From assembly GCF_041260155.1 (NCBI RefSeq), contig NC_091930.1, positions 48,963,402-49,027,401 of the forward strand: a stretch of 64,000 nt of DNA, written 5' to 3'. Under the pieces are notes generated by a model. It was not told where the DNA came from, ran no database searches, and saw only the letters and a program-made list of their open reading frames with translations. Positions 54,226 through 64,000 of the stretch are shown here, piece by piece; the first letter of the stretch is position 1; each line of letters opens with the position of its first letter. The translations under genes were made by a program, and so were the position numbers. The stretch comes from Ptychodera flava. Taxonomy: Eukaryota; Hemichordata; Enteropneusta; Ptychoderidae.

Positions 54226-54893
54226 ATAGGATTAGGTCTCACTGCAGAGCTAGATTAGTCTCAAGTTTGTTCGGTCTATATCTTGCCATTGACACAGAAC
54301 CTTTAGACACTAATGATAAATCCAAATGCTTGATAAATCTGCGCAAGCGCAGTTTCAAAACTATTTGACCCCCGCCTTTGACATGAATGAGTCATCGGTT
54401 TTCCCCCTTGTTCTATTTTTACGTAAAAATGTATTACTGGCTGCAAATTAAGCAACGGCTAAGAATACATGTCTTTCTATCTGAAAAAAATCGTTAGTGA
54501 AATATTTTAAATGAGCTACTATTTGTCAGTGCTCTGTGATAATGAATTATGCACTTACCAGAGCACGAGACAAACGGTTAACAATGGCGATACGACATTG
54601 AAAAGTCGACATAAAGAAACAATAAAAACCTGGTACAGATTTTGACTTCCCTTTCCACACCCATTGTTTTACATTTATTATAATAAACAACTATAATTGT
54701 CACACAAGTCATCGAAAGAAACATTATCGTCTTGCGCTTAACATTTATTTTACATTTTACCGGACAATAGAAAGGCTTCACAGAGTATAGGAAAGTCAAT
54801 CTTTTGCAACGCAAATGCATTCAGTGACACAGATACATCAATTATGTTATAACATCCTGTGATCTCCGATCACGTTGACGTTGCGTTGAGGCT

Positions 54894-54900
54894 TATAAAT
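54894..54900 (+). promoter_or_regulatory. TATA box of the seven-span gene
   Basis: TATAAAT lies about 90 bases before the ATG at 54987. A start site about 30 bases downstream would give a short 5' leader. Confidence 0.5.
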
Positions 54901-56676
54901 AGACCAACGGCTCTGATCGACCTCATCAAGACGAGTCGCTGCCGTTTCAGTTTGAGCTGCCAACTTTCATCAAAAGGTTTTCCGTGATGGGGGACCAAAA
55001 CGGTGAGTGACCATTAAATATCGAAATTTTCGTAAACGTTAGAATCATGGGCTTTGCCGTTCGTCTCGAGATGATTGTACTCAAATCAGCAATATTTGCT
55101 AGTCACTATTTTATGGAATACTGAGCCACTTCCTTGTCTACGGTGACCTCTCTTTCATAGACGTTGTCAATTTTATCCTTGCATATTTATCGAAATCAAG
55201 AAATTCAATGATGGAATTCCTAACTTAACATCTTCACACCGGACACTTTAGCCTTTATCGTGGGGTATGCACAGATACCACTGCGTTCGGCTTAAATTGC
55301 GATAGTGAAAGTGAAAGCAATACTTAGAGTTGAATAATATTGCCTTCGATGGAATACTTGATTTGGCATGTAGCGTTTTCGACTCTTAATTTACTATACT
55401 TCAGACCAAGGTGCAAAAACAGAAAGAGACAGCAAAAGCTAGTAAAGCAATCGGAAAATCATCGCCCAAAGCAAGGACTGTTGACGCGAAGAATTGATGA
55501 CAGACTTAGTGGCTATATATGACAGTTGAAGCGGCCGGCAAAAGGTTAGAGCGCTGAGAGGGCCGAGAGCAAATCATATCTTTTAATATATATTGTCTTA
55601 TTAACTCCATCTATCTATTTCATTAAATAATGAGTTCTAACTCATATGGAAATGCTGTATATATGTACGCATTAATGTACGCATCCTATTTGAGGGGGGC
55701 ACTAGCAAAAGTCACAACATTTTTTATTGTTTTACCATGGCCAGACCTATCTCTCTTCTAATCGAAATGACATAGACACGCACGCTGATAGAATACTATA
55801 TCAGGGTGTCGGTAAAGCCAATTCGTCTTTCCGAATGAACGAGAGATAACGCTGTCGTTGGTAGAAACTGTTAGACCTTAATAGAGAATGGGCCCCTAAA
55901 CTAGCACAGTCGCTTTACCTGAAGAGAAAGTGTAATTATGGTATTCATAATCATTGTTAAAACAAGATAAATGAATAAATACAGGTATCACTTGTCAGGC
56001 CGGGTTTACGAAAATTTGAGGGAGAGAGGTCGGAAGATTTGCGATTGAAATCTTAGTTTAAGACCCCCCCCCCTTAGTACCCTAAAAATTTCAAGCCCCT
56101 CCTCCCGTCTCTATATCAACATTTTGTAATTTTTCAAGTCCCACATCATCTTATAGCCCCATATTTACTAAGAGTGCATGAAGAGTAAAAAATAAACATG
56201 TATTGCGTAGTTCTTATCAGAAGGTTGTAGAGTCATATTCCTGAAGCAAATTCTTGAATTAGTTTACTTTTAAATGCACGAGTTGACTTTTGGATGTATC
56301 AGCCTAAGCCAACTTGAGTTTAACCAACTCTGGCCAGACCAGCCGAAAAGCACACAAAATGACAATCATGAGAGCGTATGCACATTGTGAATTCCAGGCT
56401 ACATTTTGTAAAAATGTGAAAAAAACTAAGGATAGTGACTTACCGAATTTGTTTTTTCAAAAGTACAAGATACAAAAGACTTAGATAGTACTTATAAATG
56501 TTTTACAAAATTAACAATATTAGTTTGTACAACAATGGCCAGTGGCTCGTACAATACGTCGCACATTTCAGTTGTACCGAAATCAAGAATATACCCGTCT
56601 TCGTCAAGGTTTAACACTTAATCATTAACTTGAGATATTAATTTATTATGTTCGTCGTCATCTGTTTTATTATCAG

Positions 56677-56879
56677 GACTAGCGATTCAGTTGATTCCGG
56701 AAGCAAATAACCAACCAAGCCGCTCCGCTAAACTTGGGGCTAAAGCAATATTCTCCATTCTTGGATATTCGGGATGGAAGAACAAACGGCGCTGTGTGAG
56801 GCACTACGAAGTAGCTGACGGATATGAAGACTGCGACATTTGTCGCGACCTGTCGCAAAGTGTGATCCAACAAGTTTAG
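56677..56879 (+). CDS. Alternative terminal exon
   Basis: Acceptor TTTTATTATCAG. After MGDQN-G it reads LAIQLIPEANNQPSRSAKLG, then AKAIFSILGYSGWKNKRR and a Cys-containing tail (CDICRDLSQS), ending in TAG. It would give a complete protein of about 73 residues, or be an exon with an unseen donor. Confidence 0.4.
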
Positions 56880-57090
56880 TCTCTTCGCCGTATTTTGTCG
56901 CTGAACCTCTATCATTAGTATTCCAATTGTTTTAGCGATAAACCACACCCAGCGATGGTATACCACGAGATTTTGACCAATTCAAGACATATATGCACGA
57001 GCGATACACTAAAGGTAACAATAGTATGATATTATGGCGTGGGACGTCAAAAAGATTAGATTTAGCTCTTGCCGAGAACTTTCGCGCTTG

Positions 57091-57185
57091 AAAGCCGTGC
57101 TATATCGGAAATATATTACGGTCATTTTCCCGTGTCGACCAATCAGATCGCTGTATTTGCGCCAGCAATATACTGGTATGATATA
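57091..57185 (-). repeat. Dispersed repeat shared with 12830-12925
   Basis: ACCAATCAGATCGCTGTATT and flanks; see 12788-12960. The first part, TGAAAGCCGTGC, also occurs at 32128. Confidence 0.55.
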
Positions 57186-57516
57186 GTTTGTGATTTAAGC
57201 CTGACAACGCTCATGTTTCTCATCATTTGCTTCGAAAAGGCACCTGTCAAAAATTGACGAGGACAGAATCAACGGAGTCACATCACTGAAATTTATGCAT
57301 ACATATAATCCTTCGGAATGTGATAGGATGTGACCAATAACACTGTAGCAGTTTTCAAGACTTACATTGCAGTGCTAGCAAATGCGCGTATGCGAGACAA
57401 ATGGCAATAGGCGAAATTAGGCTGATTCATTCGAGTAAACATTATATTGAAACACACTTCAGCTAAAAGGCCATGTCATGTAACTATAAGTGCGTCACTT
57501 CATATTTATTTTATAG

Positions 57517-58569
57517 GTGACGGATACGTATCGAGGAGCCCTCGAAGATATAGGTCATTGGCCTGGCTGTTCTTGTTAGTCACTCTACATTTAGTGATCT
57601 GTATTCAAAAGCTCGTATACCGATGGCTGCGAGAAAGAAGAAATCTTGTACCTATTGTCATTTCTCTCATTCTTTGTTCCACGCTTGTGTATTCTTTGTG
57701 TTCTCCTTTTACCCAGACTGTCAAAGAGCGTACCCATGGCAACGGGCACACTCCATGGACTATCGGACGACTTCATATTCTACTCACTTAAGCAAAGAGT
57801 TTTTAATGTGTTTGATTATTTGTTTTTTTGCACACCACTAGCAGCTCTAGTGTTAATGATTTTTGCGTTTGAAGTCAGTATTCCAATAACAAGTGGATGT
57901 ATTATAGATTACTAGGGTTTGGTGGCATTTGTGGTACAAACCTTGGGTGTCATTGTCTTTTCAACATTCTGGTTTTTAATACTAGGGTTGCGAAGGTCAG
58001 AGGAGGTAGATTGTGACAGAATGCTAAATTTTCTGCGCGATCACCGGCAAGACAAATCTCTCTGTTCTGGAAGAATTTTAGAAAGTTACTTATACTTTAC
58101 AAGGCTGAACAATGTCGTATCTGTGTGTATGGTTGTTACGATTGCATTGAATATTTTTCAGATATTCTGTCACATGTATTGGAACTACAATATTTTTGTG
58201 CGTCAGACGGACAATCCACAGGCTATTGTGATTAATGTGATCATGTGGTTAGAGATATTTATATATTTTGCTTTACCATTTTATTCTGTTGGTTTGCACA
58301 CCTGCATCGGTCACACCTGGGACGCCCTCATCGTCAAGATCGATAGTGAATTCGATTGGGATTCATACATCGCAAAATCAGTTAGACGCCTTAAACCTAC
58401 ATCAAGTTTGGACAACCTCATGATAGGGCTTGCAGTTATCAGTGTCTTCTTTGCTGTGAATTTTCCATTTCAGTGTGACCAGTACTGGAGAGAAGACTCG
58501 ATATGTTCAATACGAAATGCAACACATTTTAGAGCAATATGTTTAGAAACTAAAAACGGCAACTTGTAG
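57517..58569 (+). CDS. Main exon of the seven-span protein
   Basis: Acceptor TTATTTTATAG; GT completes Gly with the left-over base of exon 1, then DGYVSRSPRRYRSLAWLFLL. The stop is TAG at 58567-58569. Positions of the interruptions are given under the locus entry. Confidence 0.5.
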
Positions 58570-59030
58570 ATGAGTTTAGAATGCTGTGGCCAGACCCATG
58601 TTTATTGGAGACTGAAATTTAGTCCCTATTAGGATAGTTTTGACGACAGTAACATTGAATATGCACACTGTGCGTTGTTTGTGTTTCAAGAAAAGCTAAG
58701 TCGTTGAGTAGATTTTAAAAACATAAGCTCATAGAAAAATATGAAAGTTCAAAAATTCAATGATGAAAAACGAAATTTAATCTCCAGAGACACTTTGTTT
58801 TTTTAAATGTCTGTGTATTATTTGGATTGTTTGATTTCTGATCCTTGAAATGCAAATTTATACCCAAAAGAGGAACACTTAAAAATTATATTTGATGAAA
58901 TCAGACCGTGTTGAATAATGTGATGCAGAGATAACTACTTCTTAATTCCTTGATCGAATGGTTACATGCTATACATATAGCTCACCCATGTAGAGCAACC
59001 CTTTGTAATATCGGACTACTTTTAATTAAC

Positions 59031-59036
59031 AATAAA
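59031..59036 (+). terminator. Possible poly(A) signal of the seven-span gene
   Basis: AATAAA about 460 bases after the stop. Confidence 0.3.
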
Positions 59037-59100
59037 CGGAGAATCGCCGTCAAGAAAGAATGAAGCTTGAAATGTGCTTTTCAGGCATAGTGGTCAGATA

Positions 59101-59324
59101 TTAACCCTTTCAGTGCTATGATTTTTCCCACCAAAATTTTAGTGCAACATTTTTACCAATTTTTGTGGATTTTTCTGTTATTGTTTTATAATTTTGGACC
59201 AAATGGACATCACGTTTTATTTGCTCTAGTTTGTTATCAAATTTCTGACAAAAATCTGAAAAAAATTGACAGGAGTATATTTTCTAACTGTGACAAAAGT
59301 TGACTTTGGCGCTCAAAGGGTTGA
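59101..59324. mobile_element. piggyBac-like MITE, copy C
   Basis: Begins TTAACCCTTTCAGTGCTATG and ends TTGGCGCTCAAAGGGTTGA. Interior matches copies A and B. Confidence 0.75.
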
Positions 59325-60414
59325 TAAACCTTATGCATAGCATGTTTTTCTGCTGCAAGTCAAAATGTAGTAGTGTTGGTATCAGTTTCCTGAAGAGAAA
59401 CCAAGTTATTAAGTAAAACACCATGAATTCTTTGTAACAGTTGTAGATGTCACAATGGATAAAGACAGGGAAGCTCTATCTCTACATTTGATTCTTTAAT
59501 CTTGCAGGTGAAAACACTATACTGTTACATGAGTGTTTTGAAATTAAATGTTACAATACGTCATTATAAATCTATTGAATAAAACAATCGACATAAATAT
59601 AATCCAAAGAAAAATAAACAATAAAATGTGGAAACATAATACAATTTTACAAACTCTTACGTTTTAGAAAATCACTGACAATACATTGTCTATTTAGTAC
59701 TTTGTAGTTATTGAATTGTTTTCTCAAAATTATTCAGTTATTAAATCTTCAGTTATGTTGCAATAATAGTCGGATATTTTGTATCAGTATTTCATTGTTA
59801 TGATTTTGTAAGTATTTTCTATGTTACCATTTCACTGACATGGCAATTGTAGTCATCGACGATGATTTTTTCACTTTGTTGGCATATACCTAAGTATCAT
59901 AATTTTGTAATAAACTTGCCATGAATATACTATTTAATATGATATTAAGGTCAGTGTGCAGCATCTTGAAAAGCCGTAGATGATATGTTGTGTTGTAATG
60001 ATTCATCGACATTTATCATGCTTAGTTCTTCTGTCACTGTCTTGTCAAGCCGGCTGTAACCAGCGAGGCACAACATGTTCCTACTTTGCATGTTATGAAA
60101 GACTTGGTCATGTGAAGGCCATTGGAAGACGTTTTACTCTAAGCATGACTTTTGTTGACTCAACCTGCTGCAGCTTACCCTGTAGAGCTGGTAAATATAA
60201 ATGCGTAGGTTTTTGAATCCTTGTCTTTTTTTGACTGGCGTGCCATATAGGAAAGTGCTAGGCGTGATAAGATCAATGCTAATAAAATTTAGCCAGCCAG
60301 TGAGCCTCACGATTCAGATATGCAACTTTTACCATTGGTTTTTATTATGAAATGCAAACTGTTGGAATAATCCATTGTAAACATGTTCTCAGTATCTTTT
60401 AAAACCGCTCTTTC

Positions 60415-60530
60415 ATTGTCATCGGCGTCTTCTTCGCTGTGAATTTTCCGACACGTTGTGACCAGTAATGGAGAGAAGACTCGACATGTTCGATACCAAA
60501 TGCAACATATTTCAATGCAACAATTTGTCA
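60415..60530 (+). pseudogene. Second degraded fragment of the seven-span gene
   Basis: GTCTTCTTCGCTGTGAATTT, then GTGACCAGTA(A/C)TGGAGAGAAG and ACTCGA(C/T)ATGTTC, matches 58440-58545 at about 85 percent by eye. No upstream part is seen. Confidence 0.7.
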
Positions 60531-60806
60531 ATAACCTGATAAGGATATCGCCATATTGGCTGGAAAGTACTAAGGCGGTATTTTTACAAGCTCAATAAGC
60601 GTTCAACGTGTACAAAGTCTATTTAACATTTTCGAGTTATATGTTCCTTTATTTTAAAAAGTATAGGCCTGTGATCTCTTAAAAGCCTTACATCAAATGA
60701 CCAACCAACCAATCAATAAGTCAGTCTATTTATTCGTCGATGTATCCATTAACCCCCAAAATAATCAAGCAACCAGTAAGTCAATCATTTAATCGCTCAA
60801 TCAGTC

Positions 60807-60945
60807 CATCCATCCATCCATCCATCTATCGATTCATCTATCCATTAATCGGTCATTCAATCAGGCAGTCACCAGTCAGTCAATCAGTCAGTTGGTCAGT
60901 CAGTCGGTTAATCAATCAATCAATCAGTCAATCGATCATTTACAT
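60807..60945. repeat. (ATCC)n / (AGTC)n / (ATCA)n tetranucleotide block
   Basis: Degenerate tetranucleotides; Ser-Gln and Ser-Ile open frames here are by-products. Confidence 0.85.
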
Positions 60946-61487
60946 TTTTTAAAGTTTTATCACATAGTCAGTATATATTATGTCGATACCATAAACAACC
61001 CACAAAGTTGTACTGGGAAGTTGACTAAACAATCAAGAGTTGTACATGTAGAAACGCATATAAGAGCCAAGTTATTGCATTTGTAAATCACAAGGAAACG
61101 CCATTTTCCTTATTAAATCTGCCATCATAAATATTTACCTGCTTGAGCCTTTAGGAATGGAAGGTTATGTAAATTCTCGTAGGACCACAGACCAACACAT
61201 AAAATAAATATATATGAAAGGCGATATATACAATTACTATTGAGTTCTAAAAATTTGATAGTCAAGTTTTGATGTCATGTTTCCGAGGAATATCGCGAAA
61301 AGTTGAAACTGATTTTGCGAAGTTCAGTTGTTGTAATGTTTATGTTTTCCTTGTCACTTGTTTTGTTTAGAAAATACATCGTTTTGTTCTTAACCAAAAA
61401 GGCAATTTATGTTGAAATTGTTAGGTCTCAACTTTCCAATCTTATGTATGTCCGCCAAAAGTTTATCTCGTCATACAATCATATTTA

Positions 61488-61886
61488 TTAGAGGTCGGTT
61501 AATAAGCGTCTAAAATATTCCAGGGCGCCCCTAGTACATCTCAATTGATCAAGACCTGGTATAACTATGAACAAGCTGGCAGTGCTATGAGGAATCCATT
61601 GCGCTGAGATAAGGGGATATGTGACCTTGGGCCCTGACCCAAGCGCGACCGAACGCACCTGCACCGCCAGCCTATTCACAGCTAGACCTGGTGAAGATTT
61701 GTTCTGTGCCATGCCTGTAGGGATACAAACAAGTGCCACTACAAACAAAACGTACTGAAAAAAAACGATTTTCAAGCTATTGGAGAAAAAGTCACTTTTA
61801 CAGCTCGGCCACCCCACAGGTAAACTGGCGTGGATATGTGTGAATGCCTCACTGTAAATATCTGGCACATCCATTTTTGACGACAT
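61488..61886 (-). other. Unexplained 132-codon open frame
   Basis: The minus strand is open for 132 codons starting MSSKMDVPDIYSEAFTH, with one hydrophobic stretch (FFQYVLFVVALVCIPTGMA) that could be a signal or membrane segment. I recognise no family and see no promoter or paralogue. Chance is the simplest explanation. Confidence 0.2.
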
Positions 61887-61899
61887 TTAGAGAGCAGTT

Positions 61900-63330
61900 A
61901 TCATATCTTCTAATCAGTACGCAGAACGTGTCAGCTGATAGCCAGACTGAACCCTGTGTAATTTCTATGAAGCAGAGAGACTTTCTTTAGAGAACAAGAA
62001 CATCGATTGTTCCTACCTATTATGCAGATGTAATTTGGTTTATCAAGATTATCATTGTGAATGTGAGCTTTGTTGCATTTCCAGTAGAGGTGTCTCGCAT
62101 TTTGTAGAATAAAATACATAAAAAGGTATATTTTGAATAAGTAATGGCGCTGTTATTTGGCCTTTGTCTATAGAAATTCAGAATTCACTAAATAAATAAT
62201 CCATATGACACCCTCTTTGCATATCAATTTTGTAATGCCTTTGTAATCACATAATTGTTAATTTCTATTTGTTATTAACTCGTACATAAACTACGACTAT
62301 ATAAGTTGATTTCAAGCACTATGTTTACAAATGATAATTGATCGCTGTCAATTTTTCAACCGCTATTCATAGATGGGGATTCCCCTTTTAACAGGTGTTT
62401 CCGGTTATTGATCTCAGACGTTATATCATCGCTATTTTTAGATTGGGAATCCCCGTCAAACAGGCTATGAACGGCCATACAATCATAAACTGTTACATAG
62501 AATATAGAACTGTGAAAGTCGTTGCATTTGTCATTTATTGTGACACCGGACTATGAAAATTGCCTAGTAGTACATTCAACAAACCTAATCTAGAGTTTTA
62601 CATGATATGATACTCTGAAGAAGATTAACTTACACTTACACTGAGAAAACATGGCGCAGACACTGTTGTGTAATCCAAAGTGCAGAATATATGGTGTCAA
62701 TCGGATTTTAACTCACAACATTCGGCAGCCAGAAATATGTCAACAAGAATGTCGACCAAAGCAACAAAATTGAAGTGAGCCACAGTTGCATTTAACATAG
62801 GAAGTCATTAGAAAATCAGTAATAAGAGGGTAATCGCCCCCCAAAAAACCGTAACGACCATCAAGCTATCTGTAATTGCCGTGATAAGTCTTTATGTGAT
62901 CGGGGACTTTTTAAGGCTGTTTTGTCATTTACAAGGGCAAAGTCTCACTATGACTCAACGAAGAGAAGAGGATCTTTCATCATTCATAACACCTTGAAGA
63001 AAAACTTTGCTCATCACATTCAATCGTTCCGAATCGTCAGAATAAATCACACACGGTCTACGGCGTAATACTTATTATATTTGGAGAGATACATACACGG
63101 CGACCTCTCGCTTCTTGTTTTTGTAGTAGCCCACAAAAGCAGCTACTTCATCCTCATATTTTTTCACGTGAACTTGGAATATGGCAATACATATGTAATA
63201 ATTAATCTTACTGTATGATAAAAGTAAAATGAGATATAACAAACAGACATATGGAACCGATGCAAAAACTACTGGAAAGCATGACCGTATGATGTACACA
63301 GTGAACATTGTGTAAAGTAAATTGTGATCA
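61900..63330. other. No gene seen
   Basis: Contains a diverged direct duplication at 62360-62398 and 62430-62465 (GCTATT...TAGAT(G/T)GGGAATCCCC...AACAGG). Otherwise featureless. Confidence 0.5.
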
Positions 63331-63443
<113 letters not shown>

Positions 63444-63499
63444 CTGCAGATGTCCTTGATGATATTACAGTGCTTGATGCCAAAAGCGGAGCGGTATAA

Positions 63500-64000
63500 A
63501 TAATAACAATGTACTTCAAGTACAAATAGTTGTCGGTTACTTAAGATTCATGCTTCTAGCAACTTGATGCTATTTTATTTATTGACAATGATACAACAAA
63601 GTTTTGGCTCTTGTTACTGAGAGACCAAAGTTCAGTGCTTTTCTCCCCGAATTTCAAAGTTTTGCCGCTTCTATTGAAAGCAAAATATAATATGTTGTGT
63701 TCTCTGCTTGTTTGACTTTCAAGTTTTCTCCGGTTTGTTTTTTTTAAGTAAATGTTACGATTTGTGATCTACGTGTACTGCTTCAGCGTTTTGTTTTCCG
63801 TGGGCGAGTGAATGAGCTCGAGCGAAGATGATGACCTCATACAATTTACATATGAATAGACGTGTGTTAGCCAAGCCAATCCGAGACCTCATACAGAAAC
63901 GTAATGGCGGCGAATCACTGGGATTTTCTTATGTAATATTAGTGCACTTCGCGATGCATTTTGCTAAATTAGAAGAATATATGTATTAATAACCGAACCC
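63500..64000. other. No gene seen
   Basis: AT-rich sequence to the window edge, without supported features. Confidence 0.5.

Larger units (their letters stand above)
54987..58569 (+). pseudogene. Multi-span membrane protein gene (about seven segments), interrupted
   Basis: Exon 1 (54987-55002) encodes MGDQN plus one base, with donor G|GTGAGT. It fits in phase either 56677-56879 (ends in TAG) or 57517-58569. The latter gives hydrophobic spans LAWLFLLVTLHLVICI, LVPIVISLILCSTLVYSL, LFFCTPLAALVLMIFAF, VVQTLGVIVFSTFWFLIL, SVCMVVTIALNIFQIF, INVIMWLEIFIYFALPF and LMIGLAVISVFFAVN. One frame change lies near 57760 and an in-frame TAG at 57913-57915. Seven spans with long loops and a conserved last span recall invertebrate gustatory-receptor-like proteins, but no diagnostic motif is seen. 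Confidence 0.55.

Noticed and set aside
59980-60216. Cys-rich 78-codon frame resembling a small secreted protein
   Set aside because: No clear signal peptide at the first Met, no splice support and no recognisable Cys pattern.
63447-63492. Small exon encoding [14 protein letters not shown]
   Set aside because: The donor GTATAA is weak and no partner exon is in the window; noted under the AT tract only.

Overview
The window is nuclear DNA of an invertebrate animal. The evidence is spliced genes with GT/AG introns, invertebrate-style SAMD9-like, FAM111-like and BEN-like proteins, tRNA-derived SINEs, many small inverted-repeat transposons, and no bacterial operons. The gene set fits a non-vertebrate deuterostome (hemichordate, cephalochordate or echinoderm) or a lophotrochozoan; I cannot narrow it further. 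All recognisable host genes lie on the + strand.

Layout. (1) 154-3129: the 3' part of a FAM111-like trypsin-fold protease gene whose last exon is broken by several frame changes and stops. (2) 9971-26794: a six-exon or larger gene for a nuclear protein with a Ser/Pro/Gln-rich middle, a coiled coil and a probable BEN domain. One of its exons overlaps a second open frame carrying 195-base in-frame repeats, and its last intron carries a 1.3-kb minisatellite. (3) 27-34 kb: no host gene, but a 0.5-kb MITE and a 2.75-kb Harbinger-like element with nested inverted repeats. (4) 34034-49953: a locus whose exons join in phase into a RHIM amyloid motif, a helical segment, a SAM domain and the full SAMD9 core (P-loop NTPase, TPR, OB-like end). 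The 5-kb main exon changes frame six times, once through a 10-base tandem duplication. (5) 54894-58569: a TATA-box promoter, a tiny first exon and a multi-membrane-span protein with about seven segments. Degraded relatives of its 3' part lie at about 54.03-54.22 kb and 60.42-60.53 kb. (6) 59-64 kb: mostly non-coding, with simple repeats.

SAMD9 and FAM111 are both families that restrict viruses in vertebrates, and RHIM motifs nucleate the RIPK3/ZBP1-type necroptotic amyloid. A RHIM exon spliced in phase to a SAM-SAMD9 protein would join sensing and amyloid death signalling in one polypeptide. This is the most interesting signal in the window. Its intactness is uncertain, because the same locus has many single-base frame changes; the FAM111-like and seven-span genes share this pattern, so either decay or sequence error could explain it.

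The non-coding space is dense with fold-back and MITE families, tRNA-derived SINEs (one inserted as a 318-base tandem array inside another repeat), a LINE fragment and microsatellites. Many of the small elements show matching ends or target-site duplications.
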